Below are positions 46,528 to 55,877 of a stretch of DNA of 61,710 bases, piece after piece. Within the stretch, counting starts at the first letter, position 1; each line of letters starts with the position of its first letter. A program made the translations under genes and the position numbers. The DNA lies in NCBI RefSeq assembly GCF_016583985.1, contig NZ_NRSD01000027.1, forward strand, positions 1-61,710, written 5' to 3'. A model generated the notes under the pieces. It saw nothing but the letters and a program-made list of their open reading frames with translations, made no database searches and was not told the DNA's origin. The DNA comes from Thiocapsa imhoffii. Its GTDB lineage: Bacteria > Pseudomonadota > Gammaproteobacteria > Chromatiales > Chromatiaceae.

Positions 46528-48183
46528 TCAGCTGTTCGAGCGATGCTCCGTCCGACCGACGCCGGGGGCGGACGGGGCGGGCTGTGGGTCTGGGGCCGGA
46601 GCCGGAGCCGGGGCCGGGGACACGGCCGTCGGTGCCGGCGTGGGCGCGGGTGAGACCACCTCAGCGAAGGGATTGGTGATCTGATCCGGTGGCGGCTGTG
46701 GAGCGACGCTCACGCGGGCCATCTCGGGCATGACGGCTGCTCCGGTCGCGCTATCGAGATGCGGCGTTCGGCGCTGGCGCCGTCGCCGGCCGCCGTTTGG
46801 CTCCAAGCGCTCGGGCGGCATGAAGAAGATCCCGGCGAGGAGCGCAAAAAAGGCCTGGTTGGCGGGAATCGCGAGGTTGTAGTCGACAATCTCATGAAGC
46901 GCGATGAGTAGGAGGCCCACCCCGGCGCTGACTTGCAGAAAGCGGCTTTGGGACCACTCGTGCCGGGTGTACACCCGCGTCCACTGGCGCAGATAGAGAA
47001 TGAAGGCCAGTAGGATGACGGCGAGGGCAAGGACGCCGACGTCCATGGTCCATTCGAGATAATCATTGTGCGCACGGTTGACGAACTGGCGGCCGAACTC
47101 CAGCGGCTGCAGCGGCGTGAAGGCGATCGGAAAGGTGCCTGGCCCACTCCCGATCGGAAAAAAGGTGGCGATCCCCGTGAGGGTCGAGGCGAAGAGTGCG
47201 TGGCGACCGTCCTCGACGACGCCAGTGACCGAGAAGCGGTCCAGCACGGGGGCCAGCCCGATGGCGATGCCGAAGCCGATGGCGGCGACGATGATGGTGC
47301 CGGTGATGCCGAAGGTGTTGCTTCCGCCGATGCGTCGGGCGAAGAGAAGGGTGATCAGCACCAGGCTGAGCATCCCCATCGCGATGCCGGTGCGCGACCG
47401 AGTGAAGACCAGACCGATCAGGATGATCAGGGCGGCAGCGCCATAGAGGAGCGCCAGATTACCCTGTCCAGAGCCCAGGAAGGCCGCGCGTCGCCGCCAG
47501 GTGCCACCGCCACCGGCCGTGCGCTTACGCCCGAGGCTGTAGAGCAGAAGTGCGAGCGTGAGCGGCAGGGTCATCGCCAAGAGCCCCGCGAGATGGTTGC
47601 GATTGGCGTAGGTGCCCGTGCCCGAGCGACCGCCACTGCCCGCAACCTCCAGCAGGGTCTCCCCGGTCTGACCGGTTCCGAACTGAATGAGCCCGATGAT
47701 GGCCTGCACCACGGCGATGACGATCAACAGCTGCGCGAGGATGAGCAGGCTCTTGGCATCGAGAAGCCGTGTCCCGATGAAGACCGCCACCGGCACGATC
47801 AGGACCAGCCCCGCCGCGACCGTCAGCGCGGGGTCGATCGAGAGCGTCTTCCAGGTCGGACCGCCCTCGGGCGCGAGGATGGCCTGTCCCGCTAGGATGA
47901 GACCGCGTCCGGGCAGTGCGTCGACCAGTCCGCTCGGCAAGGGGATGAGATAGAGCAGGGGGATCGCCAACAGCAGCAGGATCAGTCCCGTCTCGGTGCG
48001 GGTCAGGGCGACGTCACGGGGCCTCCAGAGCGAGGTGATGAGGATGACGAGCCCGAGCCATTGCAGCAGGATGCCGGCGAGCGGTGTGTTGCCCGCACGA
48101 AAGATGGGCGCCAGCACCAAGAGCACGCAGAGCAGGATCAAGATGGCTTTCGAGAGTGGGTGAATCGGCTCGGCGGTGTTCAT
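46528..48183 (-). CDS. O-antigen ligase / polysaccharide polymerase family protein
   Basis: A 551-residue membrane protein with 10-12 hydrophobic spans and a periplasmic loop containing SGRSGTGTYANRNHLAGLLAM, typical of the Wzy_C (WaaL/Wzy) family. A second typical part is GSGPGTFPIAF ... NRAHNDYLEW. It polymerises or ligates glycan repeat units on the periplasmic side. The C-terminal 90 residues are Arg- and Pro/Ala-rich and likely disordered. It lies between the PHP phosphatase and sugar dehydrogenase genes of the leftward cluster. Confidence 0.88.
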   Translation of the reverse strand: MNTAEPIHPLSKAILILLCVLLVLAPIFRAGNTPLAGILLQWLGLVILITSLWRPRDVALTRTETGLILLLLAIPLLYLIPLPSGLVDALPGRGLILAGQAILAPEGGPTWKTLSIDPALTVAAGLVLIVPVAVFIGTRLLDAKSLLILAQLLIVIAVVQAIIGLIQFGTGQTGETLLEVAGSGGRSGTGTYANRNHLAGLLAMTLPLTLALLLYSLGRKRTAGGGGTWRRRAAFLGSGQGNLALLYGAAALIILIGLVFTRSRTGIAMGMLSLVLITLLFARRIGGSNTFGITGTIIVAAIGFGIAIGLAPVLDRFSVTGVVEDGRHALFASTLTGIATFFPIGSGPGTFPIAFTPLQPLEFGRQFVNRAHNDYLEWTMDVGVLALAVILLAFILYLRQWTRVYTRHEWSQSRFLQVSAGVGLLLIALHEIVDYNLAIPANQAFFALLAGIFFMPPERLEPNGGRRRRQRRTPHLDSATGAAVMPEMARVSVAPQPPPDQITNPFAEVVSPAPTPAPTAVSPAPAPAPAPDPQPAPSAPGVGRTEHRSNS

Positions 48184-48349
48184 CGCGGTTCCCTAGCTCG
48201 ACACGATAGTCCTGGTCGCGGTGTGAAGGCAGGCGAGTCGGCGTGGTTGAATCCAAGCGCGCCTGGAAAACGCGCAGTCTACCGGTTTCAGGTGGCGTTT
48301 CAAGTCACCCGCGGACGAACCCTCCGCCCACCGATGTCATGGTCTTTTC

Positions 48350-49162
48350 TCAGCGAAACAAACGGGCGAACAGACCGCGTTTGGCGGGTTGTGGCGGTTC
48401 ATGCGTGCGGCTCGGGTCGAGCATGGGCGGTGGGGGGACCTCGACCGGATCACGATTGTCGAGAATCGCCTGGGGCCGGAGTTCGACCAAGCGCTCCGCC
48501 TCCTCCGCTCCGACCCAGCGCACGGCCGCGTCGCGACCCTCGGAGAGGATGGGTGGGCGATGACGGGTTTCGTGGGAGTCGGTTGCGAGGATGTGCACGA
48601 GGCCCTCGTCGAGCATGCGTTCGCCCCAGTATTTCGGCGTGCGCCCGAAGCGACCCGTCAGGGCGCCGGCGGTGAGTTGGATCCAGGCACCCTGGCGAGC
48701 GGCTTGAACGAACCAGGGGTAATGCTCCGCATCGAGCCAGGTCAAACGTTCCGGATGCGTGATGACCGGGACGAACCCGAAGGCGAGGCAGTCGTGGATC
48801 GACTCCTGGAAATGCACCGGGACGGTGTGGTGTGGGGGCTCGAAGAGAAAATAGCGGGTGCCGTTCAGGGTCGGGTGGGTGCCTTGACGCAGACCGGGGA
48901 TCATCTCGGGGGCAAGCTGAATATCAGCCCCCTCGGTCAGGTTCAAGGGCAAGTCCGCTTCGGCGAGTGCTTGGCGCAGCGCGCCAATGGCCGCGCGGAT
49001 GCCCTCGGCGCGATTCTCGTAGAGTCCAGGATAGATGTGTGGCGTGCAAGCGGTCGTGGTGATGCCATCGCTCAGAGCGATGCGCGCCATCTCAAGCGAG
49101 GTCGACAGATCGGGTGATCCATCGTCGATTCCCGGGAGCAGATGGCAGTGTAGGTCGATCAT
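48350..49162 (-). CDS. PHP-family protein-tyrosine phosphatase (CpsB/YwqE)
   Basis: A 270-residue metal-dependent phosphatase. DLHCHLLPGIDDG opens the PHP domain, with further metal ligands in CTPHIYPG, VITHPERLTWL and LATDSHE. Such proteins dephosphorylate BY-kinases that control polysaccharide chain length; the BY-kinase starts 620 bases away on the other strand. A Pro-rich linker and basic C-terminal tail (KRGLFARLFR) may contact the membrane. First gene of the leftward cluster. Confidence 0.9.
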   Translation of the reverse strand: MIDLHCHLLPGIDDGSPDLSTSLEMARIALSDGITTTACTPHIYPGLYENRAEGIRAAIGALRQALAEADLPLNLTEGADIQLAPEMIPGLRQGTHPTLNGTRYFLFEPPHHTVPVHFQESIHDCLAFGFVPVITHPERLTWLDAEHYPWFVQAARQGAWIQLTAGALTGRFGRTPKYWGERMLDEGLVHILATDSHETRHRPPILSEGRDAAVRWVGAEEAERLVELRPQAILDNRDPVEVPPPPMLDPSRTHEPPQPAKRGLFARLFR

Positions 49163-49295
49163 CGGTCATACACTCCGTGGTGTCCGTGCGAGAGGGTTCC
49201 TAACACACCCGCAAGGGTGAATGGTCACGTCTTCAGGCCTGAGCGCGCCGCCGCGAGATTCGCTCAGGCCGGGTCGTGCCGCGGCGATTGTTTCT

Positions 49296-49340
49296 GTTAA
49301 GCCATCTTAACAAGATTGCCCCGAAGCCATATTAAGATTG
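49296..49340. promoter_or_regulatory. Direct repeat and palindrome, candidate operator
   Basis: GTTAAG (49296-49301) and CTTAAC (49306-49311) form a 12-base interrupted palindrome. The same AAGCCAT-TTAA sequence recurs 25 bases later (49324-49335), and both copies run into AGATTG. A spacing of about two and a half helical turns suggests a repeated regulator site. Confidence 0.4.
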
Positions 49341-49443
49341 TAGGAGATTGCTGCGAGCGAGTGATTTCCCAAGCGACCTTTCGGGTGGTTGGGCGTCGCT
49401 CTCGGCTGGTGTATCCTTCCGGGAATTGCGCTCGGATCAGTTT

Positions 49444-49457
49444 TTGATTTAAATCAG
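49444..49457. promoter_or_regulatory. Candidate FNR/FixK-type box
   Basis: TTGATTTAAATCAG matches TTGAT-N4-ATCAA at 9 of 10 fixed positions. It contains a perfect 12-base palindrome (49445-49456) in the control region of the polysaccharide genes. It would allow oxygen- or cAMP-type control, if functional. Confidence 0.4.
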
Positions 49458-49782
49458 TCTGGATGTGCCGACCGGCACCATCGCACTCGCATGCCCGCGC
49501 CGTGAATTCCCTGTGCTTGGACTGGTCTATAGTCATCGACTTGAGCGGTCGGGTGCGCGGACGCCGGATCACCGAGGCACGGGATCCAGCACCTCATGGC
49601 TGACGCACCGGCTGTGATGGCGGATGCGCCGCGCGGGGAACGCGTGCGATCCCGCCGGACGAGCGCATCGGCTGAATCGGCCCAATTGGATCACCGCGGT
49701 GGCTGACCGCGGCCTCGACGCATTCTCGCCGCCGTTCCGGGCGGCGCTCCCATGATCGCGATTTCGAAACGGACGTGACGTT

Positions 49783-52113
49783 ATGAATAGCCCAGATCAA
49801 GCACTTGCACCCCAAGGGCCCGGAGGCCCGCTGCAGGTCTCAACCGGCGCGCGCCTGCCCGCTGTTGGCGGCTATCAGCCACCCGCCGCGCCCGTGCGTG
49901 ACGAGGATGTCATCGACCTGCGCGAGTTGTGGAACGTCCTGATGCGGCGGCGCTGGCTGATCATCTCGGTGGTGTCACTCGCCCTGATCCTCGCCCTGGT
50001 GGCCACCTTTGTGGCGACCCCCATTTATCGCAGCACCCTCTTGCTCCAAATCGAGACCGAAGGGCAACGCGTCGTGGACTACGGCAACGTGATGCCCGAG
50101 GAAGCCACCGGCTATCGTTCGAACATGGACTTCTACCGTACCCAGTACGAGTTGCTGAAGAGCCAGGCGCTGGCGCGGCGCGTGATCGATCAGCTCGGAA
50201 TGAAGGCGCGCGATGATGGGGAGGCGCAAGGGGGAGGCTTCATGGCGGATATGAAGTCGATGGTCAAAGGCTGGCTCTCCTCGCTCTCCACGACCGAGGT
50301 GTCGGCGGCCGCGCCGCGCCGCGCGGACCCCGAGCAGGCCACGCGCATCCGCGAGGAACGCGCCCTGCTGGGTCGACTCACGATCGAGCCGGTGCGTGAC
50401 TCGCGTCTCGTGCGCATCCATTTCGACAGCCCCGACCCGGTCGAGGCCGCGGAGGTCGCCAACGCGATCGCGGCGAATTTCGTCAATCTGAACCTCGAGC
50501 GACGCTTTGAGGCCTCGGCCTTCGCCAAGCGCTTTCTCGAGGAGCAGCTCGCCCAGGCCCGGGTGAGCTTGGAGGAATCGGAACGCCGCTTCGCCACCTA
50601 TGCGCGTGAGCGCGAGATCGTGGATACCGACAAACGTCTGCAGATCACGCTGGACAAGCTCAGGGAGATGAACGTCAAGCTGGTGACAGCCCAGGCGGGG
50701 CGGATCCAGGCCGAGGCGGAATATCTCGGGGTCACCGGCACGGATGGTTCGACCACGATGGGGGTTCTGGAAAGCAGCCTGATTCAGGGGCTCAAGCAGC
50801 GCCGGGCCGATCTCGAGGCCGAGTATCGTGATCAGCTCCAGGTGCTGAAGCCCAATTACCCGACCATGCAGCAATTGCGTCAGCGCATCGACGAGCTCGA
50901 TCAACAGATCACCCAGGAATCCGCGGCGATCATCGGGGGTCTGCGGGCGCGCTACGAGGCGCGGGCACTCGAGGAGGCGAAGCTGGCACGGCATATCGTG
51001 GAACTCAACGAGGAGGCGCTCGCGCTGCAGGATCGCAGCACGGATTTCGACACCCTCAAGCGTGAGGTGGATACGCACCGCGAGCTTTATGACGGTCTGC
51101 TGCAGCGCGTGAAGGAGGTGGGGGTCGCCGCGGGGGCGGTGAACAACAACATCTCCGTGGTCGATGCGGCGCGTGTCCCCTTGGCGCCCTTCAAGCCGAA
51201 CCTGCGGCTGAATCTGGCGATCGCCATCGCCTTGGGCGGCTTTATCGGGGTGTTGGCGGCCTTCCTGCTCGAGGCACTGGACGACACCGTGCGCGGTGCC
51301 GAGGACGCCGAGTCACTGATCGGCGCGCCCGTCCTGACCCTGATCCCGAAGATGGAGACTCGCGACCAAGACCCTGGCCAGACGGATATTGGCTTGATCT
51401 CATTTAAAGACCCCAAAAGCGCGGTCGCCGAGGCGGTCCGCTCCCTGCGCACCCAGCTCCTCTTCTCGACATCCGAGGGTGCGCCGAATGTGTTGCATTT
51501 CACCAGTTCGCTACCTGGCGAGGGCAAAACGACCACCGCGCTGAATACCGCGATCGCCTTTGCCCAGGCCGGTTCGAATGTCCTCCTCATCGATGGCGAT
51601 CTGCGCAATCCGTCGCTCCATCGGTCCCTCTCCTTGCCGAACACCGGCGGCTTGACCAATTATCTGGCGGGCTCGGCCAAGCCACTCGAGATCTCGCAAC
51701 CCACTCAGGTGAAGCGGTTGTTCACCATTACCAGTGGGCCCTTGCCGCCGAACCCCGTGGAACTGCTGGCGAGCGCGAAGATGGTGGATCTGGTGAGCTT
51801 GGCCTCGGAGCGGTTCGACATGGTCATCATCGATGGTCCGCCGGTCATTGGTCTTGCTGACGCCTTGGTGCTCGCGAACCTCTCCAAGGCAACACTCTTC
51901 ATCGTGAACGCCGAGACCACGCGCCGACGGGATGTTGGCGGCGCGGTCAAACGTCTCCGTCAAGCCAACGCGAACCTGCTCGGTGGGGTGATGGCGAAGG
52001 TCGGTCGCGCGGGCAAGGGCTATGGGTACGGTTACGGTTACAGCTACGACTACATGTACAGCTATGGACATAAGGGCGACGACTCGAAGCTGCCCCAGCA
52101 GAGCCCGGCCTGA
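49783..52113 (+). CDS. Wzz/GumC chain-length protein fused to BY-type tyrosine kinase
   Basis: A 776-residue polysaccharide co-polymerase. The Wzz domain spans residues 40-110 with the first membrane span near 59-79; a long coiled-coil periplasmic region follows (about 240-420); the second span is near 475-500. The C-terminal ATPase has Walker A SLPGEGKTTT (576-585), Walker A' LLIDGDLR and Walker B MVIIDGPP, as in Wzc-type BY-kinases. The tail has eight tyrosines at every second position (747-761), a very regular autophosphorylation cluster. It controls chain length and export, opposed by the PHP phosphatase. Ribosome binding site weak (GGACGTGACG). Confidence 0.93.
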   Translation: MNSPDQALAPQGPGGPLQVSTGARLPAVGGYQPPAAPVRDEDVIDLRELWNVLMRRRWLIISVVSLALILALVATFVATPIYRSTLLLQIETEGQRVVDYGNVMPEEATGYRSNMDFYRTQYELLKSQALARRVIDQLGMKARDDGEAQGGGFMADMKSMVKGWLSSLSTTEVSAAAPRRADPEQATRIREERALLGRLTIEPVRDSRLVRIHFDSPDPVEAAEVANAIAANFVNLNLERRFEASAFAKRFLEEQLAQARVSLEESERRFATYAREREIVDTDKRLQITLDKLREMNVKLVTAQAGRIQAEAEYLGVTGTDGSTTMGVLESSLIQGLKQRRADLEAEYRDQLQVLKPNYPTMQQLRQRIDELDQQITQESAAIIGGLRARYEARALEEAKLARHIVELNEEALALQDRSTDFDTLKREVDTHRELYDGLLQRVKEVGVAAGAVNNNISVVDAARVPLAPFKPNLRLNLAIAIALGGFIGVLAAFLLEALDDTVRGAEDAESLIGAPVLTLIPKMETRDQDPGQTDIGLISFKDPKSAVAEAVRSLRTQLLFSTSEGAPNVLHFTSSLPGEGKTTTALNTAIAFAQAGSNVLLIDGDLRNPSLHRSLSLPNTGGLTNYLAGSAKPLEISQPTQVKRLFTITSGPLPPNPVELLASAKMVDLVSLASERFDMVIIDGPPVIGLADALVLANLSKATLFIVNAETTRRRDVGGAVKRLRQANANLLGGVMAKVGRAGKGYGYGYGYSYDYMYSYGHKGDDSKLPQQSPA

Positions 52114-52173
52114 GTCGCTTGGTTGGGCCGCGTGGATGACGGTTCACAACCCTGACCCGCTCGGGAGCCATGC

Positions 52174-53952
52174 TTGACGACCGTACCCCCGCTGGTCGTG
52201 CTGGCGCTCGATTATCATCGAGATCCCTTGGCCCATCGCTCCTTGAGCGAGGTTGAGCGGCCACTGCCGCGCGACTTCGAGCATCTGTTCTCGGAGTTCT
52301 GCGCGGCGCTTTCAGCGACACGCATCCATGACACGGCCGCCGCGCTCGGGATCACGCCCAAAGACCTGGCCGAGGCCGCGCGATTCCTCGTGCGGCATGC
52401 GCTGCTCGATGCCCGTGGCGATTACTACCGCCACCTCGGCCTGAATCGGGATGCCAGTCCGGAGGCGATCCGCCAGCATTACCTCCTCTTGATTCGCATG
52501 TTTCACCCCGACCGGCTCGATGACTTGGCGGAGACGGAGGGGTTCTACGCGACCCGGATCAATTTGGCGTATCAGACCCTGTCGAGCGCCGCATCGCGGG
52601 CGCAATATGACCAGTCCTTACCTGATCAGCGACCCGCGTCGGATGCGTCCGATGCTGAGCCGTCGTCGTTCGCTTGGTCGCAGCGCCCGGTCGTGTCCCC
52701 GGTCATGCACAGGGCACCCGTGCCGCGCCCCGCGCGAGTGCGACGTCGCCATGTCATGCGCTCGCGCTGGCTGCTGTTGATCCTGGCGCTGGTGGCCCTC
52801 GCGAGCACCCTCTTCACGATCAGCTACGCCGTCATCCAAGCCAACCAAAAACCGATCGTGCGATTCGCGACGCCCGAGGTCACGGACCGACCAACCCCCT
52901 TGCCGAGCTATCTCATGCCACCGGCGCCGCTCGCGGGGATGGAGCAGGCGAGCGCGACGGACGCGGGGCGTTTGGACCTCGCGGCCCCAAGCAGCCAAGT
53001 CCTGATCACGAGGGTGACCGAGGACGTGAGCAGCGCACCGCCGAGTCAAGATCTCGAGGCGGCACCCCCGGCACCCCCGGCGACCCTGGTGGATCCCTCA
53101 CCGATCCTCACGCCACCCGCGCCATCCCTCCTGACCCCGGTGGACGCCCCATCCCCGACCTTACCCTCGGGCAGGATCGCGTCCGTGGCCTCCAGAGCGG
53201 AAGTCCCACCGCGGGTGGCAACGGCGCGCTCGGATCAACCACCACCGCCGGTTGCCGAGACCGTGACGACGCCAGTGGCCAAGCCCGCGCCGAGTACCCC
53301 GGCTGCCGCGGCGGCTGCCGTGACGCCGCCGTCCAAGCCGGCGCCCACGTCCAGCGGCTCGACCGCGACCCAAGGCACGACGCAGAACACAACCCCGAGC
53401 CCAGCGCCGCCGCCGCGCGCGGACGGACCGACCCGGGCGCAGGCTACCGCGCCGTCGCGTCCTGCGTCCTCGCCCCAGCAAGCCACTCAGCCGCCCAGAC
53501 AGCCGTCCACCCAAACGTCCAACCAGCCGCGCGTGGCAACCGCACCCGCACCCGCGGCCGTCACCGCGCCGCGCACCCCGGCTGGGGTGAGTCCTCAGGA
53601 TGCCATGACCCTCCTGGCGCGACTGCAAAACGCCTATGCCGCGCGGGATGCCGAGCGGGTCGCGAGTCTCTTCACGTCGGATGCTCGGGTCACGGGTGGA
53701 CAGGGTCGAGCCATGATCCGCAACCTCTATCAAGATCTCTTCGAACGCGTCTCCGGTGCGCAGCTCACCATCACCGATCTCAAATGGAGTGCGCAGCCCA
53801 ATGGCGGACTGTCCGGAACGGGCCGAATTGCCGTCAGCAACCAGTATCGGGGTCGCAGCGGATGGCGACACGCGAAAGGCCGCGTCGTCCTAGAGATTGT
53901 GCGCGATGGGAGTCAGGATCGGATTGCCATCATGACCTACGAACTCAACTAA
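52174..53952 (+). CDS. Membrane-anchored J-domain protein with Pro-rich linker and NTF2-like C-domain
   Basis: A 592-residue protein. An N-terminal helical region (1-80) is followed by a J domain (about 84-148) with HPD at 111-113, a membrane span (about 198-222), then 270 residues rich in Pro, Ala, Thr and Ser, and a C-terminal domain (about 475-592) with a SnoaL/NTF2-like pattern (AYAARDAERVASLFTSDARV). The J domain would be cytoplasmic and the C-domain periplasmic. It may recruit DnaK to the polysaccharide machinery (inference). The start is TTG 52174, with CGGGAG 6 bases upstream; the ATG 4 bases before is out of frame. Confidence 0.75.
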   Translation: MTTVPPLVVLALDYHRDPLAHRSLSEVERPLPRDFEHLFSEFCAALSATRIHDTAAALGITPKDLAEAARFLVRHALLDARGDYYRHLGLNRDASPEAIRQHYLLLIRMFHPDRLDDLAETEGFYATRINLAYQTLSSAASRAQYDQSLPDQRPASDASDAEPSSFAWSQRPVVSPVMHRAPVPRPARVRRRHVMRSRWLLLILALVALASTLFTISYAVIQANQKPIVRFATPEVTDRPTPLPSYLMPPAPLAGMEQASATDAGRLDLAAPSSQVLITRVTEDVSSAPPSQDLEAAPPAPPATLVDPSPILTPPAPSLLTPVDAPSPTLPSGRIASVASRAEVPPRVATARSDQPPPPVAETVTTPVAKPAPSTPAAAAAAVTPPSKPAPTSSGSTATQGTTQNTTPSPAPPPRADGPTRAQATAPSRPASSPQQATQPPRQPSTQTSNQPRVATAPAPAAVTAPRTPAGVSPQDAMTLLARLQNAYAARDAERVASLFTSDARVTGGQGRAMIRNLYQDLFERVSGAQLTITDLKWSAQPNGGLSGTGRIAVSNQYRGRSGWRHAKGRVVLEIVRDGSQDRIAIMTYELN

Positions 53953-53970
53953 GGTGATTTCCGAAGCAAT

Positions 53971-54042
53971 GTGGGTCGGGCTTCAGTCCGACACGGCGGT
54001 CTCGCCATCGTCATGTGTTCTGGTCGGGCTGAAACCCAACCT
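53971..54042. repeat. REP-like dispersed repeat, copy B, in inverted pair
   Basis: 53971-54021 matches copy A at 23261 (about 43 of 50). GTCGGGCTTCAGTCCGAC folds with a TTCA loop. The next 20 bases (TCGGGCTGAAACCCAACC) resemble the same element in reverse orientation, giving a BIME-like inverted pair. Confidence 0.7.
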
Positions 54043-54181
54043 CGAGTTCGACCCAGGGTTCGCAATCGAACATGCAGTGGTCAGGGCCAATGACATATCA
54101 TGACGCGCCCTGGCCTGAGCCACTGAGCGAAGGCAACAGGACCCACGAGGGGATCGAAGCGGAACGGATTGAGGGACTGAT

Positions 54182-55609
54182 GTGAGTATGTGGACCTATG
54201 CTTGGCGCGGCTTCCTGATCATTGGAGCCTCTGTGTTGGCGTGGACGAGTCTTGTTCAAGGGGTCAGTGGGTACTACGCCAATCGGGTGATCGCGGGTGA
54301 TGAATCCCTGATCGAGACGGTGCTCACCTGGAACCCCGCTCATTCCGGGACCTTGGTGACCAAGGCGTATCGGCTGCTGGCGACCGATCCTGATCAGGCG
54401 GTGGAACTCCTCGAGCACGCCCATCGCGTGAGTCCCATGAGCCCCTTTCCCCTGATCGGTCTGGCGGCCCAAGCGGCCGCGGCGGGCGAGGACGAACGCG
54501 GGGACGCCCTGATCGGCCTGGCATCGCGGATCGCACCGGTCGATCCGCGGGTGCAGCAGGCGGTCGCGAATTACTGGGCGGACCGTGGCCGCTACGACCT
54601 GATGCTCGCGCACTGGTCGACGGCACTCGAGGCCGATGCGTCCCGCCGCGAGCAGTTGTTCCCCCAGATGCTCGCGATCGCCGAGAACCCGGACGCGCGC
54701 GCACTCTTCGACCCCCTGCTCGCGTCGCCGCCATCCTGGTGGAACGACTATTTCCGCTATGTCACGAGAACCGCGCGCGACCTGGATACGGTGCGTTATC
54801 TCTATGCCTCGCGCCGGCAATCGGTACGGGTCCCGGTGACCCCCGAGGAGCGCGAGGACTTCGTGCTCCGGCTGCAACGCGACGGGGCGGTTTCAGAGGC
54901 CTATGTGACCTGGCTGAGCGGGTTGGATGTCAACGAACGGCGGCATCTCGGACTGATCTATGACGGCGGATTCGAGCTGCCGATCGAGAACCGCAGCTTC
55001 GGATGGCGGGTCGGGCGCCACAATCATTTCTCGGCCGAGCCGGCGCCCACGTTGGGCGCCTCGGGGCGAGCGGCCTTGCGGGTTCGGTTTCGTGGTTTCG
55101 AAGGCCGCTTCGGTCATGTCAGCCAAGCCCTCCTGCTGGATGCGGGAACCTATCGCTTTTCGGGACGGGTGCGCGTCGACAGTCTGGTGTCACAAGGCGG
55201 GGTGCGCTGGAGCCTGCGCTGTCTTCTGCCGCAGTCCGGGGTGATCGGCGAAGGCCCGCGCTTTCTCGGGTCCGCGGACTGGAGCGAATTCGATTTTCGC
55301 TTCGAGGTGCCGCCCGATTGCATCTATCAGCAACTCGTCCTGGTCACGGCTGGAACACGCGATTTCGAGCGCCGCCTCAACGGGACGATTTGGTTCGACG
55401 ACCTGCGGATTTCCAGAGTGGCCGACCTTGACGCCACCGCACGCGCCGAGGCCCTGCTGCGCGAACGCTCAGCGAGCGAACCGACGGACCCCGAAGTCGA
55501 TGTGGGCCCGGACTCCGCGGTCGAGGCCGAGGAAGGCAGCGGCGCACCAGACGATGCCGAGCAAGGCGAAGCGTCCGAGGCGGATCCTGGTACCGAGCCC
55601 ACCCCATGA
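54182..55609 (+). CDS. Membrane-anchored TPR and jelly-roll protein of polysaccharide locus
   Basis: A 475-residue protein. One membrane span (about 8-28) is followed by helical TPR-like repeats (about 45-170), a second helical part, and a beta-rich domain (about 265-420, from GGFELPIENRSFGWRV to GTIWFDDLRIS) like a carbohydrate-binding jelly roll. The acidic Glu/Pro tail is probably disordered. A role at the periplasmic face in glycan binding or complex assembly is suggested by location only. GTG 54182 has GAGGG 6 bases upstream; ATG 54188 is an alternative. Confidence 0.7.
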   Translation: MSMWTYAWRGFLIIGASVLAWTSLVQGVSGYYANRVIAGDESLIETVLTWNPAHSGTLVTKAYRLLATDPDQAVELLEHAHRVSPMSPFPLIGLAAQAAAAGEDERGDALIGLASRIAPVDPRVQQAVANYWADRGRYDLMLAHWSTALEADASRREQLFPQMLAIAENPDARALFDPLLASPPSWWNDYFRYVTRTARDLDTVRYLYASRRQSVRVPVTPEEREDFVLRLQRDGAVSEAYVTWLSGLDVNERRHLGLIYDGGFELPIENRSFGWRVGRHNHFSAEPAPTLGASGRAALRVRFRGFEGRFGHVSQALLLDAGTYRFSGRVRVDSLVSQGGVRWSLRCLLPQSGVIGEGPRFLGSADWSEFDFRFEVPPDCIYQQLVLVTAGTRDFERRLNGTIWFDDLRISRVADLDATARAEALLRERSASEPTDPEVDVGPDSAVEAEEGSGAPDDAEQGEASEADPGTEPTP

Positions 55610-55877
55610 GTGGTCCCTTGGCACGGAATCCAACCGTGGACCCCAGACGCTTCAGCCACGAGGCCGGGGCGGTTGCGATCGGAGCGCGCGCGGCACCGAG
55701 CGGTCCCTGTGATGAGTCCGCTTACGTGGCAGACCGATTGCCACCGAATAGGGTGGAATTCTGCTGATGAAGCCGCTAATCTGTGTTCAAGGCAACAGCC
55801 CGGACGGGTTGTTGCGGTCATGTCACGGTTTTCGATTGATTCACCGAACAGTGGGTCTATAGATCAGGGGGTTAGGT

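Larger units (their letters stand above)
49163..49782. promoter_or_regulatory. Divergent control region of the polysaccharide locus
   Basis: A 620-base region between the phosphatase and BY-kinase genes, with AT-rich patches unlike the surrounding coding DNA. It holds a direct repeat (AAGCCATCTTAA at 49299-49310; AAGCCATATTAA at 49324-49335), the first copy within a palindrome GTTAAG-CCAT-CTTAAC (49296-49311), and a FNR/CRP-like site at 49444-49457. No gene is supported. Confidence 0.5.
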
